This document shows positions 18,639 to 27,256 of a DNA stretch of 64,000 nucleotides, piece by piece. Source of the DNA: CAVSUB01 sp963816725 (GTDB lineage: Bacteria; Acidobacteriota; Vicinamibacteria; Vicinamibacterales; 2-12-FULL-66-21); NCBI GenBank assembly GCA_963816725.1, contig CAWFMC010000013.1, positions 496,001 to 560,000 on the forward strand, given 5' to 3'. Both the position numbers and the translations under genes were made by a program. Position 1 is the first letter of the stretch. Every line of letters starts with the position of its first letter. Below the pieces are notes generated by a model that saw only the letters and a program-made list of their open reading frames with translations, had not been told where the DNA came from and made no database searches.

Positions 18639-21600
18639 GTGACCATCTTCCGAACCTTCTCGGCTGTCGTGCTGCTGGTCGTGACCTCTCTGACCGCGAC
18701 CGCGTTCGGTCAGGCCAACAACGGCCGGCTCACCGGCACTGTGCTCGATCCGTCTGGCGCGGTGCTGCCCGGCGCCCTGGTGACGCTCCGCAACCTCGGC
18801 ACCAACGCGAGCACCGAGATCACCACCGATGCCGAGGGACGCTTCGCCTTCCCGGAGCAGCCGATCGGCCGCTATCAGCTGACCGTTGCGCTCGAGGGGT
18901 TCCAGACCGCGGTGCTGAGCGACGTGACCCTCCTCACCGGGCAACTGCTCGATCTGAAGGTGCCGCTCCAGGTCGGCGACATCAGCAGCTCGGTCGATGT
19001 GACTGGCGGCGTTCCGCTCGTGCAATCCGGCACCTCCTCGGTGCAGACCTCGATGACCGAGCGGCAGGTGCAGGAACTGCCGCTGAACGGCCGCAACCCG
19101 CTCCAGCTCGTGGCGCTGACCGCCGGGGCGACGATCACCGATGCCGGGACGGTCGCCGGCCAGCAGGACAACCGGGGCATCTCGGTCAACGGCCTGCGGA
19201 CGACACAGAACAACTTCCGCCTCGACGGCTCGAACTACACCAACCGCTTCTTCGGGTCCGCGCCCATCCTGCCGAACCCCGACACGCTCCAGGAGTTCAC
19301 CGTGCAGTCGGCGAACTACAGCGCCCGCACCGCCGGGGCCGGGGCGCTGGTGGAACTGTCGACCCGCTCGGGGACCAATGACTTCCACGGCTCGGGCTTC
19401 GAGTTCCTGCGCGATACCTCGCTCAACGCCAACAACTTCTTCATCAACGCGCGGCCGCTCACCGCCGCGCAACTCGCCGCCGGCGTGACCGAGCAGCCCA
19501 AGCCGCCGTTCAAGTTGAATCAGTACGGCGGCACGCTCGGCGGGCCGATCGTGAAGAGCCGGGCGTTCTTCTTCGGCTCCTATCAGGGCACGCGGCAACG
19601 ATCGTCCCCGAGCTCGGTGACGATCCAGTCACTGACCACGGCCCAGCGCAACGGCGACTTCTCCTCGATCGCGACGCCGATCATCGATCCCCGGACCGGC
19701 ACGCAGTTCGTGACCAATGGCGTCGCCAACGTGATTCCCGCCGACCGGCTCGATCCGACCGTCCGCCGCGTGCTCGACACGTATCTGCCGCTGCCGGACT
19801 CGGGCAACAACCTGCTCGTCATCCAGGACCGCGACGTCGACGACGACCAGTACACGGGGAAGGTCGATCTGGTCAGCGGCCGGAATTACCTGAGCGCGCG
19901 GTACAGCGACGACGACAACGACTTCCAGCGGCCGTTCACCGCTCCGACCGGGTTCTACGCCGCGAACAATTTCCGGAACCGCAGCCTCTCGGTGCGGGAC
20001 ACCTACACGCTGACCTCGAACCTGCTGGTCACGGTGTCCGGCGCCTACTCGAAGTTCCGCCGGATCCAGGAGCCGCAGGCGCCAGGGCTGCAGACGCTGC
20101 AGTCATTCGGGGTCAACGCGCCGCAGACCATCGACACCTCGTTTTTCCCCGGCGTCCGCTTCATGGCCAACCCGGCATTCCAGCTGTTCTCGGGCGGCGG
20201 GCTCGAGCAGACGCCGAGCTCGTCCGATTTTCACGGCACCGCGGTGTGGACGCGTGGGGCGCACGTGCTGCAGTTCGGCAGCGACGTCCAGTTCGATCGG
20301 CTCTACACGCTCGACGCGTCCTTCACGCCCGGCACGTGGACCTTCAACGGACAGCGCACCGGCGTGCTGCTGGCCGACGTGGTCCTCGGCCTGCCCAGTC
20401 AGTTCCAGCAGGACTCGGGCCGCACCAACGATCTCCGCGAGTCGAAGTATCACCTCTGGATTCAGGACGACTGGAAGGTCCGTCCGCGCCTGACCCTCAA
20501 CGCCGGCCTGCGCTGGGAGCCCAAGCTGCCGCCGATTGACCAGCTGAACAACCTGGTCGGGTTCGTCCAGGGGCAGCAGTCGACGGTCGCGCCCAACGCG
20601 CCGACGGGGCTCGTCTATCCCGGCGACCAGGGGATCGGGGAGGAAGTGTTCCCGCGCGACTACAACAACTTCGCGCCGCGACTCGGCTTCGCGTTGGACG
20701 TCCGGGGCACCGGAAAGACCATCGTCCGCGGCGGGTATGGCGTGTTCTTCATCGACCCGGCCCTCACGCTCTACACACGCACCGTCAGCACGCAGCCGAG
20801 CGTGATCACGGTCACGACCGTGAACCCCCAAAGCTTCGTCGATCCGTATGCCGGCGTCACCGGAGGCAATCCGTTTCCCCGCCCGCGCGTGCAGCCGAGC
20901 GAGTTCGCGACCTATCAGTACGCGCGTCCGGTCAGCGGCGGCGTGCTCGATCCGCATGCGGCCACCGGCTACTCGCAGAACTGGAACCTGACCGTTGAGC
21001 AGCAGCTGTGGTCCAAGGTCGCCGTGTCGGCCGCCTACGTCGGCAATCTGGGCGTGAAGATCCTCGCGCCGAAGCAGCTGAATCCCGCGGTCTACGTCCC
21101 GGGCGAGACGCCGGCGACGACCAACGCCCGGCGGATCTATCCCGGGCTCGGCGACGTCGAGATCGCGACGCCCTACCAGTCGTCCAACTATCACTCCTTG
21201 CAGCTGAACGCCACCAGCCGCGCGTCCAAAGGGCTGACGCTGCTCGCGAATTACGTGTGGTCCAAGACCATCGACAACGGGTCGGCCACTGTCGAAGGCA
21301 ACACCAACTGGACCCGCAACAGCAACGACGTCCGGCTCGATCGTGGTCCGGCCGACTTCGATGTGCGTCACCGGGTCAACGTCACGGCGATCTACGACAT
21401 CCCCTCCTGGAAGGGTGACGGCGTCGTCGCGGCCATCCTGCGCGACTGGCAGGTCAACGGCATCCTGACGGCGACCAGCGGCTTGCCCTTCACTGTGAAG
21501 AGCGGCACCGATCGATCGTTGACCGGCATCGGGCTGGACAACGCGGACATCGTCGGCGACCCGTCGCGCCCATCTGGCGCCGACGTGACGCAGTGGTTCA

Positions 21601-21881
21601 ACCCTGCGGCCTTCGTGCAGGCCGCACCGGGCACGTTCGGCACGCTCGGCCGCAACAGCCAGCGCGGGCCCGGCTACGCGTCCGTCGATCTGGCGCTGTT
21701 CCGGAACATCCCGATCTCCGGCCGCTTCCGGATCCAGTTCCGCGCCGAGGCGTTCAACGCGCTGAACCACACGAACTTCAACAACCCGAACGCGACGGTC
21801 ACGGCGGGCGCGAACTTCGGACGTATCCTGTCCGCCTACGACCCGCGCGTGATCCAGTTCGGTCTCAAGCTGCAGTTCTAG
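18639..21881 (+). CDS. TonB-dependent receptor with carboxypeptidase-regulatory-like domain (Oar type)
   Basis: 1080 aa, GTG start. Signal peptide about 1-25. A CarboxypepD_reg-like Ig domain follows (27-110; GRLTGTVLDPSGAVLPGALV and GRYQLTVALEGF), then the plug (about 115-250; ELPLNGRNPLQLV, SVNGLRTTQNNFRLDG) and a large beta-barrel with many aromatic/polar strands. The C-terminus Y-D-P-R-V-I-Q-F-G-L-K-L-Q-F ends in Phe, as outer-membrane barrels do. This class is greatly expanded in Acidobacteriota and imports oligosaccharides or other large ligands; the ligand here is unknown. Exported catabolic genes lie on both sides. Confidence 0.93.
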   Translation: MTIFRTFSAVVLLVVTSLTATAFGQANNGRLTGTVLDPSGAVLPGALVTLRNLGTNASTEITTDAEGRFAFPEQPIGRYQLTVALEGFQTAVLSDVTLLTGQLLDLKVPLQVGDISSSVDVTGGVPLVQSGTSSVQTSMTERQVQELPLNGRNPLQLVALTAGATITDAGTVAGQQDNRGISVNGLRTTQNNFRLDGSNYTNRFFGSAPILPNPDTLQEFTVQSANYSARTAGAGALVELSTRSGTNDFHGSGFEFLRDTSLNANNFFINARPLTAAQLAAGVTEQPKPPFKLNQYGGTLGGPIVKSRAFFFGSYQGTRQRSSPSSVTIQSLTTAQRNGDFSSIATPIIDPRTGTQFVTNGVANVIPADRLDPTVRRVLDTYLPLPDSGNNLLVIQDRDVDDDQYTGKVDLVSGRNYLSARYSDDDNDFQRPFTAPTGFYAANNFRNRSLSVRDTYTLTSNLLVTVSGAYSKFRRIQEPQAPGLQTLQSFGVNAPQTIDTSFFPGVRFMANPAFQLFSGGGLEQTPSSSDFHGTAVWTRGAHVLQFGSDVQFDRLYTLDASFTPGTWTFNGQRTGVLLADVVLGLPSQFQQDSGRTNDLRESKYHLWIQDDWKVRPRLTLNAGLRWEPKLPPIDQLNNLVGFVQGQQSTVAPNAPTGLVYPGDQGIGEEVFPRDYNNFAPRLGFALDVRGTGKTIVRGGYGVFFIDPALTLYTRTVSTQPSVITVTTVNPQSFVDPYAGVTGGNPFPRPRVQPSEFATYQYARPVSGGVLDPHAATGYSQNWNLTVEQQLWSKVAVSAAYVGNLGVKILAPKQLNPAVYVPGETPATTNARRIYPGLGDVEIATPYQSSNYHSLQLNATSRASKGLTLLANYVWSKTIDNGSATVEGNTNWTRNSNDVRLDRGPADFDVRHRVNVTAIYDIPSWKGDGVVAAILRDWQVNGILTATSGLPFTVKSGTDRSLTGIGLDNADIVGDPSRPSGADVTQWFNPAAFVQAAPGTFGTLGRNSQRGPGYASVDLALFRNIPISGRFRIQFRAEAFNALNHTNFNNPNATVTAGANFGRILSAYDPRVIQFGLKLQF

Positions 21882-21973
21882 GAAGTAAACGGCCGCCGGC
21901 GTATATCAACCGGTACGACGCACGCGTGCGAAGACTGCGCAGTCGGGAGACTAGCGCTGATGGAGGGTGTCTG

Positions 21974-22978
21974 ATGAAGTCAGTTGTCTTGACGATGTCG
22001 ATTGTGGCCCTGGCGGCGCCGGCTGGCGCCCAACAGGCGATGGACCACTCGGCGCACATGCAGGAGATGCAGGCGCAGGCGGCGCCGGCGCAGCCTCCCG
22101 CCGGCCAACCGCCGGCCGGACAGCCGCCGGCCGGGCAGCCGCCAGCCGGGGCTCCGGGCGCGGCGGGGGGCCGCGGCGGGCCGCAGATCGACGTGCCCTG
22201 GAACGACGCGATCCCGCCGGGCACCGCGGAACACGCGGCGCGCGCCCTCAAAGAGTCCGGCCGCCATGGCGAGTGGGCCGACGTGAAGCTGGCCGATGGA
22301 GGCGTGCTCAAGAGCTGGGTGGTGTATCCGGAGCGGGCGCAGAAAGCCGGCGTGGTGCTGGTCATTCACGACATCCGCGGTATGTCCGACATGGCCCGCG
22401 CGATGGGCGACCAGCTCGCGCAGGACGGGTTCATCGCGATCGTTCCGGACTTCCTGTCAGGGAAGGGCCCGAACGGCGGCGGCACCGACGAGCTCGGCGC
22501 CGGGGTCGGCCAGGCGATTCAGGCACTCGCGCCCGCAGACGTGGTCGCGCGCCTGAACGCGGCGATGGAATACGGCAAGAAGCTGCCGGCCTCGAATGGC
22601 AAGACCGCGGTCATCGGCTTCTGCTGGGGCGGCGCCCGCAGCTTCGCGTACGCGGCGGCCCAGCCGGCCCTCGACGCGGCGATCGTCTACTACGGAGAAG
22701 CGCCCGGCTCCAGCGACAACACGCTGGAGACGACGCTCGCTAACCTGAAGGCGCCGGTCGTGGGTCTCTACGCCGGCAATGACGCGCGCATCGGCGCCAC
22801 CGTGCCGGCGACGCAGGAAGCGATGAAGAAGCTGGGCAAGACCTACGAGGTGCACACCTACGAAGGAGCGGGGCACGGATTCATGTTCGCGCAGGGTGGC
22901 GCGAACGGTGCGAATCTCAAGGCGGCCCAGGAATCGTGGCCGGTGGTGCTGGCGGCGTTGCGCAAGTACCTGCAGTAG
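21974..22978 (+). CDS. Secreted dienelactone hydrolase family protein
   Basis: 334 aa. The ATG is chosen for its GGAGG site and immediate signal peptide (K-S-V-V-L-T-M-S-I-V-A-L-A-A-P-A-G-A-Q). A Met/His segment (MDHSAHMQEMQ) and four tandem P-P-A-G-Q/A pentads follow before the catalytic domain. The alpha/beta-hydrolase core has the nucleophile Cys in G-F-C-W-G-G, Asp in Y-A-G-N-D-A-R-I-G and His in G-A-G-H-G-F-M-F, the Cys-His-Asp triad of the family. It probably cleaves a lactone or ester outside the cytoplasm. The linker may tether the domain; the His/Met segment could bind metal. Confidence 0.9.
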   Translation: MKSVVLTMSIVALAAPAGAQQAMDHSAHMQEMQAQAAPAQPPAGQPPAGQPPAGQPPAGAPGAAGGRGGPQIDVPWNDAIPPGTAEHAARALKESGRHGEWADVKLADGGVLKSWVVYPERAQKAGVVLVIHDIRGMSDMARAMGDQLAQDGFIAIVPDFLSGKGPNGGGTDELGAGVGQAIQALAPADVVARLNAAMEYGKKLPASNGKTAVIGFCWGGARSFAYAAAQPALDAAIVYYGEAPGSSDNTLETTLANLKAPVVGLYAGNDARIGATVPATQEAMKKLGKTYEVHTYEGAGHGFMFAQGGANGANLKAAQESWPVVLAALRKYLQ

Positions 22979-22984
22979 GCGGAT

Positions 22985-23070
22985 GTCGGATGGCAGATGG
23001 CAGATGGCAGATGAAAGACGGAAGCGGGTTTTCTTCACATTTGCGATCTCCCATCTGCCATCCGCCATCC
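22985..23070 (+). repeat. Composite intergenic repeat, copy C
   Basis: Between the convergent dienelactone hydrolase and DUF47 genes. Left arm: GGATGGCAGATGGCAG-type units (22988-23013). Right arm: inverted CCATCTGCCATCCGCCATCC (23050-23070). They enclose a core with TTTTCTTCACATTTGCG. The two arms can pair to form a long imperfect hairpin, so it may terminate both genes. It lacks the GGATGC hairpin of copies A and B. Confidence 0.78.
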
Positions 23071-23083
23071 TTAGCGCTGCCGG

Positions 23084-23707
23084 TCAGGCGTTCTTGACTA
23101 CCACGCCTTCCATGACGTTGGCGACGTCCTCGCAGCGATCCGTGGCCTCCTCGAGCAGGTCCAGGATCTCCTTCCACTTGATGATCGCGATCGGATCGCG
23201 CTCCTCCTCGAACAAGCGGTGCACGCCGGCCTGATGGGCGCGATCGGCCTCGTTCTCCAGCCGATTGATCTCGACCGCCGGCGCCTGCACGCCGACCTTC
23301 TTCTCGAGCGCCTCCAGGGCGACCACGATTTGATCGGCGGCGCGCATGATGATCCGGGCGAGGATGCGCGCATCGGGACGCACCACCTGGAGCTGATACA
23401 ACCGGACCAGCGCCGCGGCCGCGTCGATGGCGTCCACCACGTCGTCCAGGGATCGGGCGAGCTCGAAGATGTCCTCCCGATCGAGCGGGGTGACGAAGGT
23501 GCGGTGGAGTCGCTGGATGATCCCGTGGGTCATCGCGTCGCACGTGTCCTCGACCGCCTTGATCTCGTCGGCCTTGTCCCACAGGGGCTGGTCCGGCGCG
23601 AGCATCTCTTCGAGCAAGGCCGCGCCCCGGCGGATCTCCGCGCCGAACGCGATGAAGTCCTCGAAGAACCGTTCTTCCTTCGGAATCAGCTTGAACGCCA
23701 CGGGCAC
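23084..23707 (-). CDS. DUF47 (PhoU-like) family protein
   Basis: 207 aa, GTG start, all-helical. Features are FKLIPKEERFFEDF at the N-terminus, the acidic metal-binding-type LDDVVDAIDAAA and NRLENEADRAHQ, and IIKWKEILDLLEEATDRCEDVANVMEGVVVKN at the end (family C-terminal signature). DUF47 proteins usually sit beside a Pit phosphate or sulfate permease and modulate it. No Pit gene is next to it here, so its partner must lie elsewhere. Confidence 0.9.
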   Translation of the reverse strand: MPVAFKLIPKEERFFEDFIAFGAEIRRGAALLEEMLAPDQPLWDKADEIKAVEDTCDAMTHGIIQRLHRTFVTPLDREDIFELARSLDDVVDAIDAAAALVRLYQLQVVRPDARILARIIMRAADQIVVALEALEKKVGVQAPAVEINRLENEADRAHQAGVHRLFEEERDPIAIIKWKEILDLLEEATDRCEDVANVMEGVVVKNA

Positions 23708-24030
23708 CTTCCCCGGCCAAGCCTAGCAGAATGCCGCCGCAGGCGCGCCGGCAGGCCGTGGCGGCGTCGGCCGGACAAATCGGTGCACCCTGTATGCAGA
23801 ATGGGGCGGAACGCGACCGGTGCCGCTGATGGCTGTGGTGGGCGTGCGTCCGCCCGGACAGCAAGATCAACGATTTGCTTCAATATTTGCTCCCGGACCG
23901 ATGCGGGAACCGAGTGTAGAATGAGCCGTTCGCCGGAACTCCCTGTACGCAGACACGCCCCGACGCTCCATTTGTGTCGCCCCGGCCAGCCTGATCGTGA
24001 CGGCCCGGCTCTCGAGTTCTAAAGGACAAC
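23708..24030. other. Intergenic region upstream of the cytochrome/propeller gene
   Basis: 323 bp between divergent genes. An AT-richer stretch (about 23868-23925, with TTGCTT/TTGCTC and TAGAAT elements) could hold a promoter for the downstream gene, but spacing is not consensus. No gene or repeat seen. Confidence 0.35.
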
Positions 24031-26886
24031 ATGCGCCGACACCTTCCGATCGCCAGCACCGCGTTTCTTCTCGTGATCAGCGGCACCGCCCTGCGCTCCA
24101 CCCAGGCGCCGCCGCAGGGTCCGCCGCCGGCCCCGCAGACAGCGCCACCGGGTCCGGGCGCGCCGCAAGCCCCCGGTGCACCCCAGGCTCCCGGTGCACC
24201 CGGCGCGCCGGCCGGGCGTGGCCGCGGCCCGTCGATGACCGAGCCGGATTTCTCGAAGAAGCCGCCGGTCGTCGCGCTGACGCCGGCCGAAGAGCAGAAG
24301 CGTTTCTGGCTGCCGCCGGGCTTCAAGATCGAGCCGGTGCTGACCGATCCGGACATCCAGGAGCCGGCCCAGATCGCCTTCGACGGCAACGGCCGCATGT
24401 TCGTGCTGGAGCTGCGCGGCTACATGCAGGACGCCGACGCGACCGGCGAGCTCGATCCGGTCGGCCGCATCTCGGTGCACGAGGACAAGGACGGCGACGG
24501 CACGTACGAGACCCACAAAGTCTTCGTCGACAACCTGGTGTTCCCGCGCTTCGTGATGCCGTTCGGCGCCAACGCGATTCTGGCCAAGGAGTCGAACGCC
24601 GACGAGCTCTGGAAGTACACCGACACCAACGGCGACGGCACCAGCGACAAGAAGGAGCTGTTCGCCACCGGGATGGGCCGGCTCGCCAACGTCGAGCACC
24701 AGGAGGGCGGTCTGTTCTGGGCGATGGACAACTGGATGTACAGCACGATCAACTCGGTGCGCCTGCGCTGGACGCCCACCGGCGTGCTGCGTGAGCCGAC
24801 CGGATCGAACGGCGGCCAGTGGGGCGTCACCCAGGACAATTACGGCAAGGTCTGGTTCCAGGCCGGCGCGAGCGGCATGCCCGGCTACTTCCAGTTCCCG
24901 GTCGCCTACGGCAACATCAATTACCCCGAGCAGTTCGAGCGGGATCTCAACATCACCTGGGGGGCGCCGGTGCTCATCGCCGACATGCAAGGCGGCATGA
25001 ACGCGGTCCGCATGCCCGACGGCTCGCTGGCGCGGGCCACGGGGTCGGCCGGCAATGACGTGTTCCGCGGCGATCGCCTGCCGAAGGACATGCAAGGCGA
25101 TCTCTATTACGGCGAAGTCGTGGCGCGCATCGTCCGACGGCTGCATCCGGTCAAGAAAGAGGGCCTGACGCAGCTGCAGAACGTCTACCCGCTGTCGGAG
25201 TTCATCAAGTCGACGGACCCGCTGTTCCGTCCGACCGACATCACGACGGCGCCGGACGGCACGATGTACATCACCGACATGTATCGCGGCATCATCCAGG
25301 AGTCGCAGTGGTCGGGCCCCGGCACCTACCTGCGGCAGCGCATCGACCAGTACGGGCTCGACAAAGTGGTCGGCCACGGCCGCATCTGGCGGTTGACGTA
25401 TGAGGGTATGCCGCGTCGCACCGACGCGCCGAAGATGCTCACCGAGACTCCCGCGCAGCTCATCGCGCATCTCGAGGATCCGAACGGCTGGTGGCGCGAC
25501 ACCGCGCAGCAATTGATCATCCTCAAGCAGGACAAGTCGGTCGTGCCCGCGTTGAAGACGATGGCCCAGACGTCGAAGAACCAGCTGGCCCGGATCCACG
25601 CGCTGTGGACGCTCGACGGCTTGCTGGCGACCGATGCGGCGCTGGTCCGCGAGCTGATGAAGGACAGTGATCCGCAGGTCAGGATCGCCGCGATTCGCGC
25701 CAGCGAGACCCTCTACAAGGCTGGCGATCGCACGCTCGCCGCCGACTACAAGACGCTCACCGCGGATGCCGACCCGGACGTCACCATCCAGGCGATGCTG
25801 ACGATGAACATGCTGAAGGTGCCGGACGCGCCGGCGATCTTCAAGTCGCTGAATGTGGACGGTCAGAAGGCCGGCGTCAAGCTGGTCGCCGCGACGCTGC
25901 TCAACCCGGCGGCGAACGCGGGGCGCGGCGGCCTCGAATCGATGGGCGGCCGCGTGTACACGCCCGCCGAGCAGCAGGCGCTCGAGAAGGGCGGGACGGT
26001 CTACAAGGAGCTGTGCTTCGCGTGTCACGGTGACGACGGCCGCGGCGCGCCGGCGCCGGACGGATCGGCGGCGGGCACGCGGGCCCCGGCACTGGCCGCG
26101 TCGCCGCGCGTGAACGGCCATCGCGACTACACCATCAAGGCGCTGCTGCACGGGTTGACCGGTCCGGTCAGCGGCGTGACGTACACCGAAGTGATGATCC
26201 CGATGGGGCAGAACCCCGACGAGTGGATCGCCGCGGTCGGTTCGTACATCCGCAATTCGTTCGGCAACCGCTCGTCGATGATCACGCCGGGCGACGTCGC
26301 GCGCGTCCGGGCCACGACCGCCAACCGGAAGACTCCGTGGACGGTGACGGAGATCGAGTCGACGCTGCCGCGCATGGCGCTGGTCGACAACGGCTGGAAG
26401 GTGACCGCGAGCCACAATCCGGCGACCGCCTCGGATGCGCTGAGCATCCGCCCGTGGACTTCCGGCCAGGCGCAGCAGCCCGGGATGTGGCTGCAGGTCG
26501 AGTTGCCGCAGCCGATTGCCGTCAGTGAGGTCCAGTTCGAGTCGGCGCCGGCGGTTGTCGAAGCGCAGCCGGCCGCCAAGGGTGCGCCCACTCGTACCGG
26601 TGCCGGCGGCGGCCGTGGCCCCGCCGTGCCGGGCGCGGCTGCCGCACCGCCCCCGCAAGTCGGCTACCCGCGCGCGTTCGAGGTCCAGGTGTCGATGGAC
26701 GGCACCAACTGGGGACCGCCGATCGCGAAGGGCACCGGCACCGGCACCAGCACCAGCGTGACGTTCAAGCCGGTGCGCGCCAAGTTCGTCCGCATCACCC
26801 AGACCGGCAATGAGACGGACGCGCCGCCGTGGTCGGTGCTGCGCCTCCGCCTCTTCGAATCACCCGCATCGACCCCGTCGCAGTAG
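24031..26886 (+). CDS. PVC-type CxxCH membrane-bound dehydrogenase-like protein (propeller, HEAT, cytochrome c, discoidin-like)
   Basis: 951 aa, exported (hydrophobic N-terminus). Domains in order: Pro/Gly/Ala-rich linker (about 25-68); a beta-propeller of the sugar/sorbosone dehydrogenase type (about 90-460; GFKIEPVLTDPDIQEPAQIAFD, ITDMYRGIIQES) with two Ca-binding-like DxDGDG loops (DKDGDGTYE, DTNGDGTSD); HEAT-like helices (about 480-640); a mono-heme cytochrome c domain with C-F-A-C-H near residue 670 and Met in M-I-P-M-G-Q; and a C-terminal F5/8C-like sandwich (about 770-945). It probably oxidises a carbohydrate in the periplasm and passes electrons through its own heme. A terminator-like hairpin follows. 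Confidence 0.88.
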   Translation: MRRHLPIASTAFLLVISGTALRSTQAPPQGPPPAPQTAPPGPGAPQAPGAPQAPGAPGAPAGRGRGPSMTEPDFSKKPPVVALTPAEEQKRFWLPPGFKIEPVLTDPDIQEPAQIAFDGNGRMFVLELRGYMQDADATGELDPVGRISVHEDKDGDGTYETHKVFVDNLVFPRFVMPFGANAILAKESNADELWKYTDTNGDGTSDKKELFATGMGRLANVEHQEGGLFWAMDNWMYSTINSVRLRWTPTGVLREPTGSNGGQWGVTQDNYGKVWFQAGASGMPGYFQFPVAYGNINYPEQFERDLNITWGAPVLIADMQGGMNAVRMPDGSLARATGSAGNDVFRGDRLPKDMQGDLYYGEVVARIVRRLHPVKKEGLTQLQNVYPLSEFIKSTDPLFRPTDITTAPDGTMYITDMYRGIIQESQWSGPGTYLRQRIDQYGLDKVVGHGRIWRLTYEGMPRRTDAPKMLTETPAQLIAHLEDPNGWWRDTAQQLIILKQDKSVVPALKTMAQTSKNQLARIHALWTLDGLLATDAALVRELMKDSDPQVRIAAIRASETLYKAGDRTLAADYKTLTADADPDVTIQAMLTMNMLKVPDAPAIFKSLNVDGQKAGVKLVAATLLNPAANAGRGGLESMGGRVYTPAEQQALEKGGTVYKELCFACHGDDGRGAPAPDGSAAGTRAPALAASPRVNGHRDYTIKALLHGLTGPVSGVTYTEVMIPMGQNPDEWIAAVGSYIRNSFGNRSSMITPGDVARVRATTANRKTPWTVTEIESTLPRMALVDNGWKVTASHNPATASDALSIRPWTSGQAQQPGMWLQVELPQPIAVSEVQFESAPAVVEAQPAAKGAPTRTGAGGGRGPAVPGAAAAPPPQVGYPRAFEVQVSMDGTNWGPPIAKGTGTGTSTSVTFKPVRAKFVRITQTGNETDAPPWSVLRLRLFESPASTPSQ

Positions 26887-26898
26887 CGGCTGCGCGGG

Positions 26899-26937
26899 CC
26901 CGGCCGGAGCGATGTCCCCCGCATCTCTCCGGCCGGG
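26899..26937 (+). terminator. Terminator-like hairpin
   Basis: Perfect 11-bp stem (26899-26909 with 26927-26937), 17-nt loop, 12 bp after the stop of the cytochrome/propeller gene. No T-tract follows. Confidence 0.6.
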
Positions 26938-27256
26938 TCGCCTCTCTCTGCCTGGCGCGACGAGTCGCGCCTCACTCCACACCATCACCGTGCGTGGTGC
27001 GCGGATCTCGCGGACGAGATGCTCGCTTCTCTGATCGTGCGGCCTTCTCGTGGAGTGGCCAATGGCTGTTCTTTTACGACGAACAGCCCGCAGACGGCCA
27101 TCACTGGGGGGCCTGAAAGCTGAACCGCCAAGCGTCGTCCGATCACTTGGCATCGCTCGGCCTGAGGACCGTGCATCGATCGCTGCGATCAGCAGCGCGT
27201 GCGGTGGACCCAGCGGTGATGCTCCGCCACGCTCGGACGAGGCATCATAAGAGACC
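26938..27256. other. Intergenic leader of the antiporter gene, with a hairpin
   Basis: 319 bp with no convincing gene. It contains a perfect 8-bp inverted repeat, GGCTGTTC (27064-27071) and GAACAGCC (27081-27088), around the loop TTTTACGAC, about 170 bp before the antiporter start. This may be an operator or a structured 5' leader. Confidence 0.45.

Noticed and set aside
20103..21770. 555-codon frame antisense to the TonB-dependent receptor
   Set aside because: Shadow frame with no motifs.
24019..26658. 879-codon frame antisense to the cytochrome/propeller gene
   Set aside because: Low-complexity R/H/V/D composition, no start signal; the plus-strand protein has clear domains.
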